NCBI GenBank assembly: GCA_024280535.1
Contig: JAJRPY010000102.1
Span: 1-6,807 of the forward strand
Reading direction: 5' to 3'
Length of the DNA: 6,807 nt
Source: Gammaproteobacteria bacterium
GTDB lineage: Bacteria > Pseudomonadota > Gammaproteobacteria > PS1 > Pseudothioglobaceae
The translations under genes and the position numbers were made by a program. Of this stretch, positions 6,041 to 6,807 are shown in pieces; within the stretch, counting starts at the first letter, position 1; the number at the start of each line of letters is the position of its first letter. The notes beneath the pieces are model-generated. The model worked only from the letters and a program-made list of their open reading frames with translations. It did no database searches and was not told the DNA's origin.

Positions 6041-6807
6041 ATGAAAATATTGTTTTTGCTGTTATTATCGACCAATGTGTTTGCCCAGTTGAACATTCAA
6101 CATTGGACAACACCCGAGGGTACAAAAGTGTTATTTGTGCAAACTCAAGATTTGCCAATGCTAGACATTGCGCTTAATTTTGATGCCGCCAGTAGCAGAG
6201 AGGGTCAGCAACACGGCCTAGCCTTTTTAACCAGTAATTTGTTAGGCACTGCCACTCGATATCGTAATGAAGAGCAAATTATCACAGCTTTTGAGTCAAT
6301 TGGCGCGCAGTTTTCCAGCAGTTCGCTAAAGGATATGTCAATTGTGTCATTGCGCACACTTTCAAGAGATGAAATTTTAACAAAATCCTTGGATATTTTT
6401 ACCGAAGTGGTCACTTTGCCAAGTTTTCAGCAACACTATCTCAGCCGTGAAAAACGCCAAACTTTGCAATTAATTAAGGCAGGTGAACAATCCCCAGCCA
6501 GTGTCGCATCAAATGCGTTTGCCAAGGCCGTATTTGCCAAGCATCCTTATGCGCACAGTAAAATCGGCAGTCAGACAACGATTGAAAATATCACCATACA
6601 AGATTTAAAACAACATTATCAGCAATTTTATGTTGCCAAAAATCTCACCATTGCATTAGTCGGTGATATAAGCAAGGCCAAGGCTAAGCAAATTGCACGC
6701 CAAATCTCGCATGGGTTGAATATGGGCAAAAAAGCCAAGACCAATCCAAGCGTATTGCCATTAACTCAAGCGCAAAAAATTCATATCAATTTCCCCTCAA
6801 AACAGAC
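6041..6807 (+). CDS. Secreted M16 family protein lacking the zinc motif, N-terminal part (runs off the window)
   Basis: The reading frame stays open to the window end, giving 255 residues of an expected 420-450. MKILFLLLLSTNVFA is a signal peptide with probable cleavage after Ala15. WTTPEGTKVLFVQTQDLPMLDIALNFDAASSREG and QFYVAKNLTIALVGDISKAKA show the M16 fold. Where the active family has HLLEH, this protein reads FLTSN (62-66) in HGLAFLTSNLLGTAT. All three zinc-site positions are therefore replaced, and it cannot be a zinc peptidase by the normal mechanism. Its ATG directly follows the TAA of the catalytic M16 gene with no spacer, behind its own Shine-Dalgarno. By analogy with paired M16B proteins and the mitochondrial processing peptidase subunits, it is likely the non-catalytic, substrate-positioning partner. 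The C-terminal domain is outside the window. Confidence 0.93.
   Translation, partial: MKILFLLLLSTNVFAQLNIQHWTTPEGTKVLFVQTQDLPMLDIALNFDAASSREGQQHGLAFLTSNLLGTATRYRNEEQIITAFESIGAQFSSSSLKDMSIVSLRTLSRDEILTKSLDIFTEVVTLPSFQQHYLSREKRQTLQLIKAGEQSPASVASNAFAKAVFAKHPYAHSKIGSQTTIENITIQDLKQHYQQFYVAKNLTIALVGDISKAKAKQIARQISHGLNMGKKAKTNPSVLPLTQAQKIHINFPSKQ

Noticed and set aside
6205..6414. Minus-strand open frame within the second M16 gene
   Set aside because: The plus-strand frame is continuous, has a signal peptide and M16 sequence, so this is a shadow.

Overview
The window is a compact, AT-rich bacterial chromosomal segment. Gene content and order point to a gammaproteobacterium: argH divergent from hemC, and ftsY divergent from a pair of M16 peptidase genes, are both familiar gammaproteobacterial neighbourhoods. 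The protein style and AT-richness fit small-genome marine lineages such as the sulfur-oxidising SUP05/Thioglobus group or related symbionts. That placement is an impression and was not tested. No mobile element, CRISPR array, tRNA or rRNA is visible.

Left part (1-2116, minus strand), read in transcription order: a small cytoplasmic thioredoxin-fold gene, argH, then fmt. The first two overlap by four bases (ATGA), and argH is separated from fmt by one base, so this is almost certainly one operon. argH (argininosuccinate lyase, last step of arginine synthesis) is broken by a one-base deletion near codon 298. Both halves are otherwise well conserved. fmt (formylation of initiator Met-tRNA) is cut by the window edge after about 110 residues.

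Middle (2154-3742, plus strand): hemC (porphobilinogen deaminase) starts 37 bp from the divergent thioredoxin gene. Two bases after hemC comes an unrecognised protein with one membrane segment at each end, in the place where many gammaproteobacteria carry hemD.

Right part: ftsY (3759-4703, minus), the SRP receptor GTPase, converges on the unknown gene with a 16-bp gap. It is divergent, by only 14 bp, from two abutting secreted M16 peptidase genes (4718-6807+, plus). The first has an intact zinc-binding HxxEH motif. The second has lost it and is probably the non-catalytic partner of a heterodimer; it runs off the window.

Genes fill almost everything; no gene-free stretch exceeds 40 bp. The most notable observations are the argH frameshift, the very short divergent spacers with -10-like boxes that imply leaderless or near-leaderless transcripts, the unknown two-membrane-segment protein in place of hemD, the cytoplasmic CPYC protein coupled to argH, and a perfect inverted repeat upstream of hemC. 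I see no convincing new multi-gene system here.
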